Positions 1 through 10,328 of a stretch of DNA of 64,000 bases are shown here, piece by piece. The position numbers and the translations under genes are program-made. Origin of the DNA: Bradysia coprophila (taxonomy: Eukaryota > Arthropoda > Insecta > Diptera > Sciaridae); assembly GCF_014529535.1 (NCBI RefSeq), contig NW_023503302.1:2233448-2297447 (forward strand), written 5' to 3'. The notes under the pieces were generated by a model. The model had not been told where the DNA came from. It saw only the letters and a program-made list of their open reading frames with translations, and made no database searches. Within the stretch, counting starts at the first letter, position 1. Each line of letters opens with the position of its first letter.

Positions 1-293
1 TCAAAACACTCCATTTGTTCTACCCAACTGGCTTCAAAATTTTAAATTTCATTTTATTACGTAACATTTTTGGTGGAACCTTGGTATAATTCTATCAGAT
101 TATCTTTACAGAGAAAAAATGTATTAGCACGAAATTGTGCTGTAAATTGCGTAAAGGACGTTCGACGTGCTTTCGGGCCGACAATATTTACTTATTTTCC
201 ATGTACAATCTCATATCAGCGAATCTACCGATGAATCAGGATAACAAAATGAAATTCTCTTAAAATTTGCAGTGAAAGTAAACTCTTCCAACA
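1..293 (+). other. 5' flank / probable 5' UTR of Inx3
   Basis: No coding exon is visible here. A good 3' splice site (tttgcag, AG at 271-272) lies 21 bp before the Inx3 start codon, so the 5' UTR is probably interrupted by an intron whose first exon is at or beyond the left edge. No core promoter could be recognised. Confidence 0.4.
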
Positions 294-1751
294 ATGGCTG
301 TTTTCGGTCTTGTATCGGCTGTAGCCGGATTCGTGAAGGTGCGCTATTTGATCGACAAGGCTATCATCGACAACATGATATTCCGTTGCCATTACAGAAT
401 AACCAGCGCAATTCTATTCGTTTGTTGCATCATTGTTACAGCAAATAATTTGATTGGTAAATTGAAATTGAATCGATTCGAATTTCGATTTTTAACGGAA
501 CTACTGTCTTACAGGTGACCCGATTTCTTGCATTAATGATGGTGCCGTACCCGGTCACGTCATTAACACTTATTGCTGGATTACCTACACCTTCACATTA
601 CCAGGTGCACATGGTAAACACGTTGGGACTGAAGTCGCCCAAAGTGGTCTGGGCAACGATAATCAGGACAAAATTTTCCATAGCTACTATCAGTGGGTAC
701 CATTTATGCTATTCTTTCAGGTAAGTTGAAAATCCTCCTAAAGAAAGCTCTTTGCGCTAACTGAACCATCCTTTTTACATCCTCAGGGTATATTGTTCTA
801 CGTACCCCATTGGATATGGAAAAACTGGGAGGAGGGTAAAATTCGGATGATTTCCGAAGGCATGCGAGGAGTGTTAACGTCTTCAATCGATGAACGTGTA
901 TCGCGTCAAAGACGTCTAATAAAATACATTTACGACAGTATACGAACCCACAACACATACTCGTTCGGCTATTTCTTCTGCGAATTGCTCAACTTTGTCA
1001 ACGTTGTTGGTAACATATTTTTCGTCGACAAATTTTTGGGAGGAGCTTTTCTGACGTATGGAACGGATGTGGTCAAATTTTCGAATATGAACCAGGAAAA
1101 TCGGTCCGATCCGATGGTAGAAGTGTTTCCGCGTGTAACAAAATGTACATTCCACAAGTTCGGAGCATCTGGAAGTATCCAAAGTAAGTGGAACCGGAAC
1201 TTTTCGGTTAACATTCATTGAAACTTTTTGCGCGGAAAAACCATGAGGTCAATTTAATCTATAAATTTATTCTGTTTGCAGAACACGATGCTCTGTGTGT
1301 ATTGGCATTGAATATTTTGAACGAGAAAATTTATATTTTCCTTTGGTTCTGGTTCATTGTGTTAGCATTTTTGTCTGGCTGTGCAATTATTTATTCATCG
1401 ATTGTTGTCATGATGCCGACTACAAGAGAATCAATTATTAAGAGAAGGTTCCGAACAGGAACACCGAAGGAAATCGAAATGTTGATTCGCAACATTCAGG
1501 TAAAATTCGGAAATTATTTTCAAATCGATTTAGTTTAATGAACTGTGTCTTCTTTACAGGTTGGCGATTTCCTGCTACTCCATTTACTAGGCCAAAACAT
1601 AAACGTGAATTCATTCGGTGATATATTGAGGGGATTATGTGATAGAATTAGTGGTACATCAGTCGGTGGAACACCGTCCGCACCGTCGACACTGGAAATA
1701 TCACCGTTCTATTCGAGTTTAGATGGAAATGAAAAGGAAACGATGGCCTAA
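294..1751 (+). CDS. Inx3: Innexin 3 (gap-junction channel subunit)
   Basis: Complete five-exon gene encoding 391 aa: 294-456, 515-720, 787-1183, 1282-1499, 1560-1751. All introns are GT/AG, 58-98 bp, and phases match. Innexins assemble into invertebrate gap junctions and hemichannels in the plasma membrane. The innexin signature YYQWV is at residues 112-116. Four membrane segments are visible (about 37-54, 111-128, 184-206, 271-298). Each extracellular loop has its cysteine pair (C60/C75 and C243/C261). The N-terminus MAVFGLVSAV and the C-terminal run TPSAPSTLE are typical of Inx3 rather than other innexins, and Drosophila Inx3 is about 395 aa. The start is the first ATG, right after a splice acceptor in the 5' UTR. 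The gene appears intact. It probably lies antisense within an intron of the DOCK gene to its right. Confidence 0.93.
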
Positions 1752-2316
1752 CGTTTCGTTACCTTCACTGTCTAGTTGTGCTAATTGATCAAAATTTCTC
1801 TCTTTCTTCATTTTTTTTAAAATCTCATTTTCGAAAGACTGCTAAAATTTTAAGTCAATTTTTCCAAAACAAATCAATTTACTGCACGAAAATCCCAACA
1901 AAATATAGGAACTCATAACGATCTGATTTATCACTCTCAGTCGTTTGACGATTAAAATGCTTTGTGTGTTGTTTAAAAATTGACTGAACAATCGGACCGA
2001 AGTGTATTTGTAAACTTTTAAATGAAATTTACACGAAAAAAAATTTTATGAAAGAAAATTGATAAATCAAATTAAAATTAAATTTAGGCTTAAGTAAATA
2101 AGTAGAAAGTAAGCGTTAGAAACGTCTTGAATCATTGGAGTTTTTTTTTTAAATTAAACAAAACAAATCAAAACGAATTTATGCGATTTTTGTCACAACT
2201 TCCTTACTAAAAATATATTTATCATTTCATTTCGATTATAGGGACACTACAAGCGAGACAAAAGAAATAGGTACCTAAATATCTGCCATCCATTCCATTA
2301 TGACTAATTGATCAGA

Positions 2317-2322
2317 AATAAA
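2317..2322 (+). terminator. candidate polyadenylation signal of Inx3
   Basis: An AATAAA hexamer lies about 570 bp after the Inx3 stop codon in an AT-rich 3' region. Other AT-rich hexamers are nearer, so this is only the best canonical candidate. Confidence 0.35.
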
Positions 2323-5054
2323 CTTAATATTTAATCAATTTGGTGTTTATTTGAATTCACAATCGAAATGGCTTACTATTCGTAGTATGGAGGTTCAGAG
2401 TATTTTACGTACTGCAAGCACGAGTGATCGTAGTGAGAGCTATGCCAAATAGAGTCCAAATTTTTTTACAGTGTTAATTTTTGATTTGATTTGAGGACAG
2501 TTGTGCTGTTTCATTACTCTATTGTCTATTCATGCCATTCATGCTCGAAGTTCGTTTCTATAAATTAAATTATCTTGCATCATCTACTACTTCACACTTT
2601 AATCTGAAAACGGCAACAGCAAGGCGATATTATTCATCAAATCCATTGCTTCTTTTGCTTTAAATTGTGGTCTAATCACTTTTGTCGACGCTGCAGAAAT
2701 GTTTAATTGAAAGGTGACATGATTTCCGTTGCACAAGAATTTCGAATTGTCTGAATAAATGACACATACACACAGCCAAACGTATAAATTTCAAACACCA
2801 AAGAAAAATAAACGAACTATAAAGTCTACGGGTAGCGAAATATAAAAGTACGAACAAATTTAAAATCAATGAAAGTTTTGAGCAATGCACTTCAAGCATG
2901 ATGGGTACTCTAAATATCGATATTGGATCGAACAAATTTTGGCAAAATAGTACACTATTTGGTAGCTGTCATTAAAGACACTTTTGCTTGAAGTGCGTTG
3001 GCTGACCCGTAGGCGAACAATACATTTTCCATCCTCAATTGCGGCTAATACCAAACACACAATGGACATTTTCTTTCTCGAAATAGTGCGAGTAGAAACA
3101 TCGAATTGTAAAAAGTCAAAGGATTATGCAACAGAGACGTCCCATTTTTGGAGAGTTCTCCAAAATGAAATAGACAGTGTTATAGGTGAGTCGGCAATAT
3201 GTGATGAAAAAGACAGAGATCCATCTTAGATCGAATGAAATAGTCGAAATAAGTACTTGTATAATGAATGGCACGAGTACCAGCGAATCTAGTACGTAAT
3301 AGTTATTTCTGCACCCAAATGATGTGTGAAGGTTTTTGTCGCAAAAGATTTACGACAATATTTTAAGCAAGCTAACTTGTATTATAGTGTTACCTAGACT
3401 AAAACGCCATTCCCTTGAGTGCCATTCACACGATATCACCAACCACTCGTGGATTTAAAAAAATAAAATAAAATTTATGTTTGACAATATATCTTCATAA
3501 TTACAAGCGAAATTAATTAAAATGATGCTTTGAGGGAGGGTCAAATTCGTTCATTACGAATGAAGGTAGAAATGTTATGGAGATAGATGTACCGGTATAG
3601 ATTTAAGATGAGTTTTACTGTGAAGAATTGCGCAGTGACTGACTATATTAACAACATTGCAGATACTCGAGAGTTTCATTCATATTCTAGCTCCACTTAT
3701 AAACCAAGTAAAGTAAAATCATGTAAATAATTCGTCTTATCTCGGTAATCGTTGTGAAAACAAATCCTTATTTTTTATCTTATCTGTGTCATCATAAAAT
3801 CAAAATGATTATGTTTTGATTTGATTATAAATCTTCATTTCAGTAAATTAATTGGTTTGATAGCATCGTCAAATTGAATTTTTTTTGGGTAATGTTTTGA
3901 ATTTTGAACATTATTGATGATCAGTTAGGCAAATGCATGAAAACGTAAAGGTCAATTTATGAATTGGAAATTACAATTCATCTCCCATTCCTTCTTGCAA
4001 GTTGACTAATAATTTTTAGAGGTCGACAGGTTTAAAAGTAAACTGTTACTTTCGTACAATACTAAAGGGGGCAAAATTGAATTATTTCACCTATCAAAAA
4101 AAATGGAAAATGGACTCATGTGACACTGTTCAAATATTTACAGACGAACAATTATTCAAGATTTAAACTAATGAAGTAAAAGATTCTGGATAAAACACTA
4201 GGCACTATGTATGAAACTTAAATCGAACTGCACCGATGATTCTAAACAAAATCGGAGAAAGATAGATTTCGGGATTTTAAGAGACATCAACGTTTTCATC
4301 GTTTTTCTGTATTCTCTCATTTCGCATGCTATTTCAAATGGCAATTGAGGGAATTAGAGAAATGATGACCTGTACAAAAATAAAACTGAAAACATGCGAC
4401 AAAAATTAGCAATGACCTACGAGGCTAACTTAGCCCCATTAAAATTAATGTTTAAACAAATGAAGTAAAAGAATTTGTGCAATGCACTTAATCGATTTTG
4501 TACGCCACGAAAGTACTAGATTTAACAGATGCTTACCGTGAATGTCAATACTTTACGCCGGACCACTATTAAATATTGAGTTTCATTTCGAGAAATTTCA
4601 CTGGAGGTCAGTGGTGACTTTGAAGTGAAGATAATCTCAAATTTGAGCAAATAACTCCAGTGGCGGCAAAATGACACGAAAATTTTACATTTTTCGATAA
4701 AGGCACAATCTCTCTATGACTCAATACAAAGATAAATGACGGATAAAAGGATGTGCCAACAAAATATGATTCGATAAAAGTACGCTAAGATTTAGTCAAC
4801 AACAATGAATGTGGCCAGAATAAGAAAAAACAATTCTTTCTGAAGCTATGGTGATAAGGAGTTTCAAAATACAAAATTTCGACATAGGGTTTTATCGTCT
4901 ACATTAATATCTCATGTTGTTACTATAGTTATAGTATACTACCCGTACTGTTTGACTAAATTGAACTGGCAATACTTACTGAGAAAACAGTTTCGAAATT
5001 GAACAATCACCTGCCTAAGCTGTTCTATGAATTAAAAATTAAATCATGACTTAC
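2323..5054. other. non-coding interval, probable DOCK intron
   Basis: AT-rich sequence with no recognisable exon on either strand. It begins after the Inx3 3' end and runs to the 5' splice site of the third DOCK coding exon (GTAAG read on the minus strand at 5054-5050). It therefore probably belongs to a long DOCK intron. I looked on the minus strand for the next conserved DOCK segment and did not find it. It contains one hairpin repeat at about 2880-3003 and a degraded relative near 2388-2510. Confidence 0.5.
2880..3003. repeat. short inverted-repeat element, GCACTTCAAGC family, copy 1
   Basis: Terminal inverted repeats GCACTTCAAGC (2887-2897) and GCTTGAAGTGC (2986-2996) flank about 90 bp. 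Reverse-complemented, the interior matches the copy at 14.77 kb (shared stretch around GCTxCCAAATAGxGTACTATTTTG). A further copy is at 22.85-22.97 kb. No coding capacity, so it looks like a MITE. Confidence 0.65.
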
Positions 5055-6128
5055 CGGTTGCCCCAATCGATTTTTGAAATCAATTTCAATTGCATCTCCA
5101 AAGTTTGATCCTGTGTGAGTGTAGTTCCTAGCAGTTCACGTCGACTATCTAACAATGACAACATCACTTTCCTCAAGTAGGTAAATTTGTACGTATCTCG
5201 TTCCTATTGTTTATGCACAAAAGAACAAAAATGAGAATCATTGCAACAAACAATATAAACAATGCAATGAATTGCAGAGGCAATGCCACACTATAATTAG
5301 TGCACTCATACTCACAAGATAATATTTTTTCCAGATCTCTGACCATTCTCTTAATACTTGGGTACATTCCTGCACAACCGGATCATTTTTGTCCGAATCT
5401 TTGATATAAATGTATGAGCGCGGAAATATGCCAACGACTCGCGGCTTTCGCGGACATGTACCTCGTAACCATTCTCCATATTCTTCAAGTATTTCAACGG
5501 AATCGCCAACATCCAATTCCAAACCATGCCGTGTGTCACCATGCCAATTATGGATAGCTGGGTAAAAGTGGATATTAATCGTATTATATACCAAAAGCAA
5601 AGTATATCATCACTTCAGCTACAATGTTGTGTTATTTTGTGCAACGGTTTTATCACTCCATAACAAACATTCATCTCAGGAGTCGATCAATTATCTACTT
5701 AAGTTCGCAATACAAAGGCAAATGTTTGATATTGATAAAAATGAGCATAACAACAAAACAGCAGCAGCAGCAGCATTGTAAATGGGATAATTATATGATG
5801 TATGCGATATGAAAGTATGGAAATTTGCATATAAACATAAGCGAAGATACGTCATTTAGATCAAGTAAATAATTAACCTCCTTCCGACGTTTGCGAATTT
5901 GTGTTTTTATTTCAAAAATATTATTTGTTTTTCGATTTTGATTTACCGCAATCATCAACAAAATTTAAAATAACAAAACACACTCAATAGGTGTGGTATA
6001 TAATACGCAGGAACTGAATCTCGCGATAATGTGATATCCATTTTTAGTGCATTTCATTTTAATTATTATTCCATTAAGTGACGATTTGACTTACCAACTC
6101 CATATTTATTGTTAGCGGATATCCACAT
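5055..6128 (-). CDS. DOCK-family Rac/Rho GEF, first three coding exons (partial)
   Basis: The N-terminal 141 codons of a dedicator-of-cytokinesis protein. Coding exons on the minus strand are 6128-6095 (34 nt, starting MWISANNKYGV), 5557-5316 and 5203-5055, all with GT/AG junctions and matching phases. The second exon carries the N-terminal SH3 domain (ELDVGDSVEILEE, then GIFPRSYIYIK). The third carries the helical linker that follows (LREWSEIWKKYY, LTQDQ, KIDWGN), in the same order as DOCK1-5. DOCK proteins with ELMO activate Rac through a C-terminal DHR2 domain, absent here because the gene runs off the left edge. Whether it is the mbc (DOCK1/2/5) or sponge (DOCK3/4) orthologue cannot be settled from this segment. 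The 537-bp first intron holds a short CAG microsatellite near 5760. The ATG was chosen because it supplies the MW...YGV start typical of DOCK proteins. Confidence 0.88.
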
Positions 6129-6910
6129 TATCAAAATAGAATGTTCGGAAAAACTGATGTGTATGTTGCTATATTACAACCGAATGAAATACATCTTAGC
6201 CTCTCCGGCTTAACGTTTATCCGGCGTTGTACACAAAATAATCAATAATTTCACTGAATCAGATTCATGAATGAATATTTTCGCTCAAGAACAAAGCTAA
6301 GAATGTAAAGAGAAAAGGGGAACACAACAATAAAGTGTGAACATATCGTATACGGTGTATACGGATGTGTAGTGTATACTATTTTCTTTTATTTCAATCA
6401 CAAAACTTGACATTTGACTTTAGAGAACAGTGTTGACAGAATTAGTATGTTAATGCGCTGTCATGTCCGTGCAATTTTAGGGTATACCTATTAGCATCAG
6501 TCCCACTATGTGTCCTATCAAATTTAACTTTAGCTTACAGAAGACAAGACATTGTTCTTTGTCCACCACATCGAATTACAAATTAAAATGTTTTTGAGTC
6601 ACATGATTGAAAATTCAAAGTGTGATTGGTTGATTGTTTTCGTGACAACTGCAAATAGTAGCGATAGTGCTTCGGCGCATCGGTCTTTTGAGCTCCGAAA
6701 TTTTAAAAATTAATTGTAGTGTGACTAATTTGTTACGGGTTGCGGCAGGCTATAAAGGTAGATTTTGCATTAAATCCCTTAACAAACTGCATAACCTCTT
6801 ATAGAAACCTGAAATTTGTAAACATGTTTGTTGGGCAGTATTAAGAAGCAAAAAATCAAACTTATCGAATCACAATTCACTTATCGAACGAACAGTACAC
6901 AATGTACGTC
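6129..6910. other. 5' flank of the DOCK gene
   Basis: AT-rich sequence upstream of the DOCK start codon, no recognisable gene. It should contain the DOCK 5' UTR and promoter, but no TATA box or initiator could be assigned with confidence. A short variable microsatellite-like stretch (tatacggtgtatacgg) is near 6350. Confidence 0.4.
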
Positions 6911-7050
6911 AACACAAGGTATGGTCGAATATCAAACTTTGTATGGAGCGGAGGACATATATAGCGATTTTATATAAACAAACTCACCTCTCATGTTTTT
7001 ATGAAATCGCTATGTCCTCCGGTTTGTATGAACAGACCATACCTGGTTTT
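6911..7050. repeat. foldback MITE upstream of mRpS11
   Basis: Inverted repeat: GGTATGGTC at 6918-6926 pairs with GACCATACC at 7035-7043. The arms continue inward through GGAGGACATA...AGCGATTT, paired with AAATCGCTATGTCCTCC. The arms are about 55 bp with a short AT-rich centre and no coding capacity. Confidence 0.7.
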
Positions 7051-7099
7051 GTACTTTCATTGACAGTACAGACGACTTGGCAACCTCACTAAATGGCAT

Positions 7100-7263
7100 A
7101 TCTCTGATATCTCAGGAACTACTGAACCGATTCTGATATGCTTTTTTCCCTGAAATGTAGTAAAAAATAATGAATCTTCCGACTTCGTGTCGGGTTGAAA
7201 ATTCATAACTTTTTACTACCTTTCAGGAAAAAAAATCGGTTAAGTAGTTTCTGAGACATTATG
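7100..7263. repeat. imperfect hairpin element
   Basis: The left arm (TCTCAGGAACTACTGAACCGA, then CTGAAATGTAGTAAAAA) is complementary to the right arm (TTTTTACTACCTTTCAG, then TCGGTTAAGTAGTTTCTGAGA). The centre is the short palindrome CCGACTTCGTGTCGG near 7180. It is non-coding and probably a MITE. Confidence 0.65.
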
Positions 7264-7311
7264 TTAAGTTATGTTACCTTCGATATAATACCAGAACAAA
7301 TTCCTTTATCC

Positions 7312-7730
7312 CAATGAAAGTAGATAAGTAGGTATGGCCAGTCCATACAGGTCGGAGCACATACGGATTTGCATGGCGCCACCTCAAACGAACTCATTTC
7401 TAGTGGAAATTTGCAATGAAAGTAAATAGATAGGTATGGCCAAACGTTCAAATTTGTTCTAGCCGGAGCACATACGGATTTGCATGGTGCCACCTCAAAC
7501 GAACTCATTTCTAGTGCAAATTTCCACTAGAAATGAGTTCGTTTGAGGTGGCGCCATGCAAATTCGTATGTGCTCCGACTTGTATGGACTGGCCATACCT
7601 ACTTATCTACTTTCATTGGAAATTTGCACTAGAAATGAGTTCGTTTGAGGTGGCGCCATGCAAATCCGTATGTGCTCCGGCTAGAACAAATTTGAACGTT
7701 TGGCCATACCTATCCCATTTACTTTCATTG
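7312..7730. mobile_element. hAT-type MITE (outer copy) containing a nested sibling
   Basis: A non-autonomous element with CAATGAAAGTA termini (7312 on; inverted at 7720-7730), flanked by an exact 8-bp direct repeat CTTTATCC (7304-7311 and 7731-7738). An 8-bp target-site duplication is typical of the hAT superfamily. Without its insert it is about 206 bp and consists almost wholly of two complementary arms. Its centre is interrupted by the element at 7414-7618. The element lies just upstream of mRpS11. Confidence 0.8.
7414..7618. mobile_element. hAT-type MITE (inner copy), inserted in the centre of the outer copy
   Basis: A 205-bp near-perfect palindrome starting CAATGAAAGTA and ending TACTTTCATTG. 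It is flanked by the 8-bp direct repeat GAAATTTG (7406-7413 and 7619-7626), so it inserted independently. Its arms match those of the surrounding copy (shared GAGTTCGTTTGAGGTGGC and ATGCAAATxCGTATGTGCTC), so both belong to one family. Confidence 0.8.
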
Positions 7731-7931
7731 CTTTATCCATCGACCGATCGGCCATACCTTGTCCCTAGTTTCATTCGTCTTTTAATTATCACCTTCACTT
7801 CGTCTTCTTGCATCACTGTTTCGTTTAACAGCTGATCGCAAGTGACCATCAAAGACGTCAAAAATTGGACAGATGCTTTAGGTTATGTGCGAATAGACAT
7901 TAAATCGGTGAAGAGGATAATTGAAGTCGAA

Positions 7932-9039
7932 ATGTCGGTAACTCACAAAATTCTATCAATCAGTTCCTTGCTAAATGTTCGGATAAGCAACATTTCGCTT
8001 CGAACCATAACATCAAGCAGCGTTTTAGAGGGGAAGAAGGACGACATGAAGCGATTGATATCTCAGCTACCAAAAAGAGACGAAGGAACGGCTGGCGAAA
8101 AAAGTACACTGGTTGATTCGCTATTCGAACAGTATGTTTCAGTTAAGCTTTTTCCAAATTCATAATTCACTGTTGATTGTTTGCTTTCAGGAAGGTGAAA
8201 GTATTCCCTGATGTAAACACGAACACAGCAATATTCCACGGACAAATGTTCAATGAAATTCCCATCATGCACGTAAAAGTCTCGAAAAATAACACAATCC
8301 TGACTTTTTCAGATGCTAAAGGTAAGACTGAGGTGCAGTTTGCAGTTGATGAGTTGAGACACACAAACCATGCAAAGGAAATTCTAGTTTCTTAGATAAA
8401 TTTGTTTCGGATTTTTTTTCTTCGATATGCATGCATATGCACTGCTTCGAAGTGGATGCGTTCTGTGTGGGTTAAATGACTAAATTGGAGTTTGTAAAAT
8501 TGTAAATTTGAGTTAATAAGGGTACATACCACATGCGGAATGCTGTCCCGAATCGTTTCTCTCTCGTCATTCCGTCTTAAAATTACAACCACAGTTGTTC
8601 TAAATGTTGAATCACAAAAATTTCAGGCGTCACACAGTTGTCAAGATCCTGTGGCATCGATGGATTTAAAAATTGTCGGAAAGGTACAAACATAGCAGCA
8701 CAAACAACTGCTTCTATAATTAGTCAAGTAAGTTCACAGTACAAAAACTCTTACCAAACTTAATTTACGATGCGATAAAATAACCTTTCCACAGAAAGTA
8801 GTCGAAAGAGGAATCAAAACAATCCGTGTTACTGTGCGTGGTCTTGGCGCAGGACGACTGGTAATTGTTTATTTAAAGAAAATTTTGAATGAAGGTCGGT
8901 GTTTTGTAATAAATGAAAACCATTCTTTCAGTCGGCATTAAAGGGAATTCAATTGAGCGGACTGAATGTTGTGTCGGTAACGGATACAACTCCCGTATCG
9001 TGGACTCCACCAAGACCAAGGAAGGCAAGGAGAGTGTAA
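7932..9039 (+). CDS. mRpS11: mitochondrial small-subunit ribosomal protein S11 (uS11m)
   Basis: Five exons: 7932-8131, 8191-8321, 8627-8727, 8795-8860, 8932-9039. They encode 201 aa, as in Drosophila. The product is a 28S mitoribosome subunit protein near the mRNA platform. The C-terminal half is a clear uS11 domain: [10 protein letters not shown], then [19 protein letters not shown], then [20 protein letters not shown], with the usual basic tail. The N-terminal roughly 45 residues are rich in Ser, Arg and Ile with few acidic residues, consistent with a mitochondrial presequence. The start at 7932 is the first in-frame ATG; an upstream in-frame GTG is not a likely eukaryotic start. The 305-bp second intron is the longest. 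The immediate upstream region is packed with MITEs. Confidence 0.93.
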
Positions 9040-10318
9040 ATAATAACAGTAAAAAAGAAAAGAATTCTTCAAAACTCCAAGAACTTTTGTGAAGTTTAAA
9101 TTAGTGTTCTTATAGCAGACACAATTAAAATGTAACAACCTTAAAGTGCCCGTTGTTTGATTGTGATCTTAAACCTGCTACAGTTGGAGAATATGAATTG
9201 AGTAGATAAAGCAGCAATAGACTCGCCACATTGGCGGGTTTGTACAATTTCGATTCGACTTTAACAATCCTACGAAAATTTCTGCTAGCTTGCTAGAGAA
9301 GACCACCTAATTCCTTCAGATATACCTCCGACTTACGTAACTTCTCAACCGATTCTGGGAATTATTTGAATTTGTCAAAGGCTGATAACAAATAGGATAG
9401 GCCTCGGTGAGTACAAAACACTCATCCGTTAATCCCAATGACGTCTGTAATTCCTTTGCAGTCCCGGCATAAAAAAAATCGAAAAGTAATGGGAATGGGA
9501 CAGTTATTGGTGCATCACGTATCTAGGGTGTGGTGAGTTTAAATGACTCCTCCATGTAAGTTTCCACTACCTATCATTACGACAATATTGAAGGTGGACA
9601 TTTTAAAGTAAGTATTGACTTCCTTCGATATTCTAATAACGACAGGTATTGGATACCTATGTAGATTGGTTACATGAACTCACTGCATCCTAGATATCTG
9701 TTGCACCAATTGAATGGTTTCTGAGTTAATCAAGTCAGGACATTCTTCTGTTCACAATTTATCCCATCAGTAGAATATCAAATCATACTTGACTTACGTC
9801 ATACATCAACTACCAAATCTCATTTTATTATGCACTGACCATGCAATGAGAACCACGTGATATGTACCTTGCAACCCTGTGCTGCATTTTTATATTTAAA
9901 AAAAATTATTGCTTCGTTGAGGGTCTTTTCTCTGGGCTTAGTGCTTCTTATCGCTGCCGATATATAGATAGCATTGGGACGTGTGTGAAATAGCTAAATA
10001 TTGACAGTCGAAAGTTGATAGAAACTTGTTCCTAAGTCCTAATTCTTACAAATTGTAAACCACCACACGACGCAGCCAGCATTTACTTCCTTTTCGTTCG
10101 ACTTCGCTTATCAAGAAATCGACATTTTATTGATACTGTCCAATCAAAGAAATCTCTCTGAGCAAAGACCGTAAAAATACGTGTTGTTGTGTAAACCATG
10201 ACCTACACCCAGCCAAGAAATTTCAGATTAACCCTCGGCTCTGTTTGGATCTGTTGTAAGAACCGCAGGAAATCAAATAAAAATTTTCAAACTCGTCACC
10301 GTTGAAATGTTAATTGGC
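9040..10318. other. intergenic between convergent mRpS11 and nucleostemin
   Basis: No gene recognised. It holds both 3' flanks and an imperfect inverted repeat at about 9508-9715, where ATTGGTGCATCACGTATCTAGG faces, in reverse complement, CCTAGATATCTGTTGCACCAAT. This is probably a decayed MITE of about 205 bp. Confidence 0.5.
9508..9715. repeat. decayed inverted-repeat element
   Basis: The ends ATTGGTGCA and TGCACCAAT are complementary. The arms continue imperfectly for about 90 bp (ATCTAGG, GTGAGTT, CTACCTATC and their complements). No coding capacity. Confidence 0.5.
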
Positions 10319-10324
10319 TTTATT
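10319..10324 (-). terminator. polyadenylation signal of nucleostemin
   Basis: AATAAA on the minus strand, only five bases after the nucleostemin stop codon. The very short spacing makes it plausible rather than certain. Confidence 0.45.
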
Positions 10325-10328
10325 GTCT

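Noticed and set aside
2984..3229. 81-codon ORF after the first GCACTTCAAGC repeat
   Set aside because: It begins inside the repeat, shows no motif, and has no convincing splice context or conservation signal visible by eye.
7269..7835. Overlapping ORFs on both strands with repeated MSSFEVAPCKSVCAP-type peptides
   Set aside because: They are translations of the nested hAT MITE arms; their repetition comes from the palindrome, not from a protein family.
7842..7931. Longer mRpS11 reading frame starting at GTG 7842
   Set aside because: GTG is not a likely nuclear start codon in insects; the first ATG at 7932 gives the expected length and presequence.
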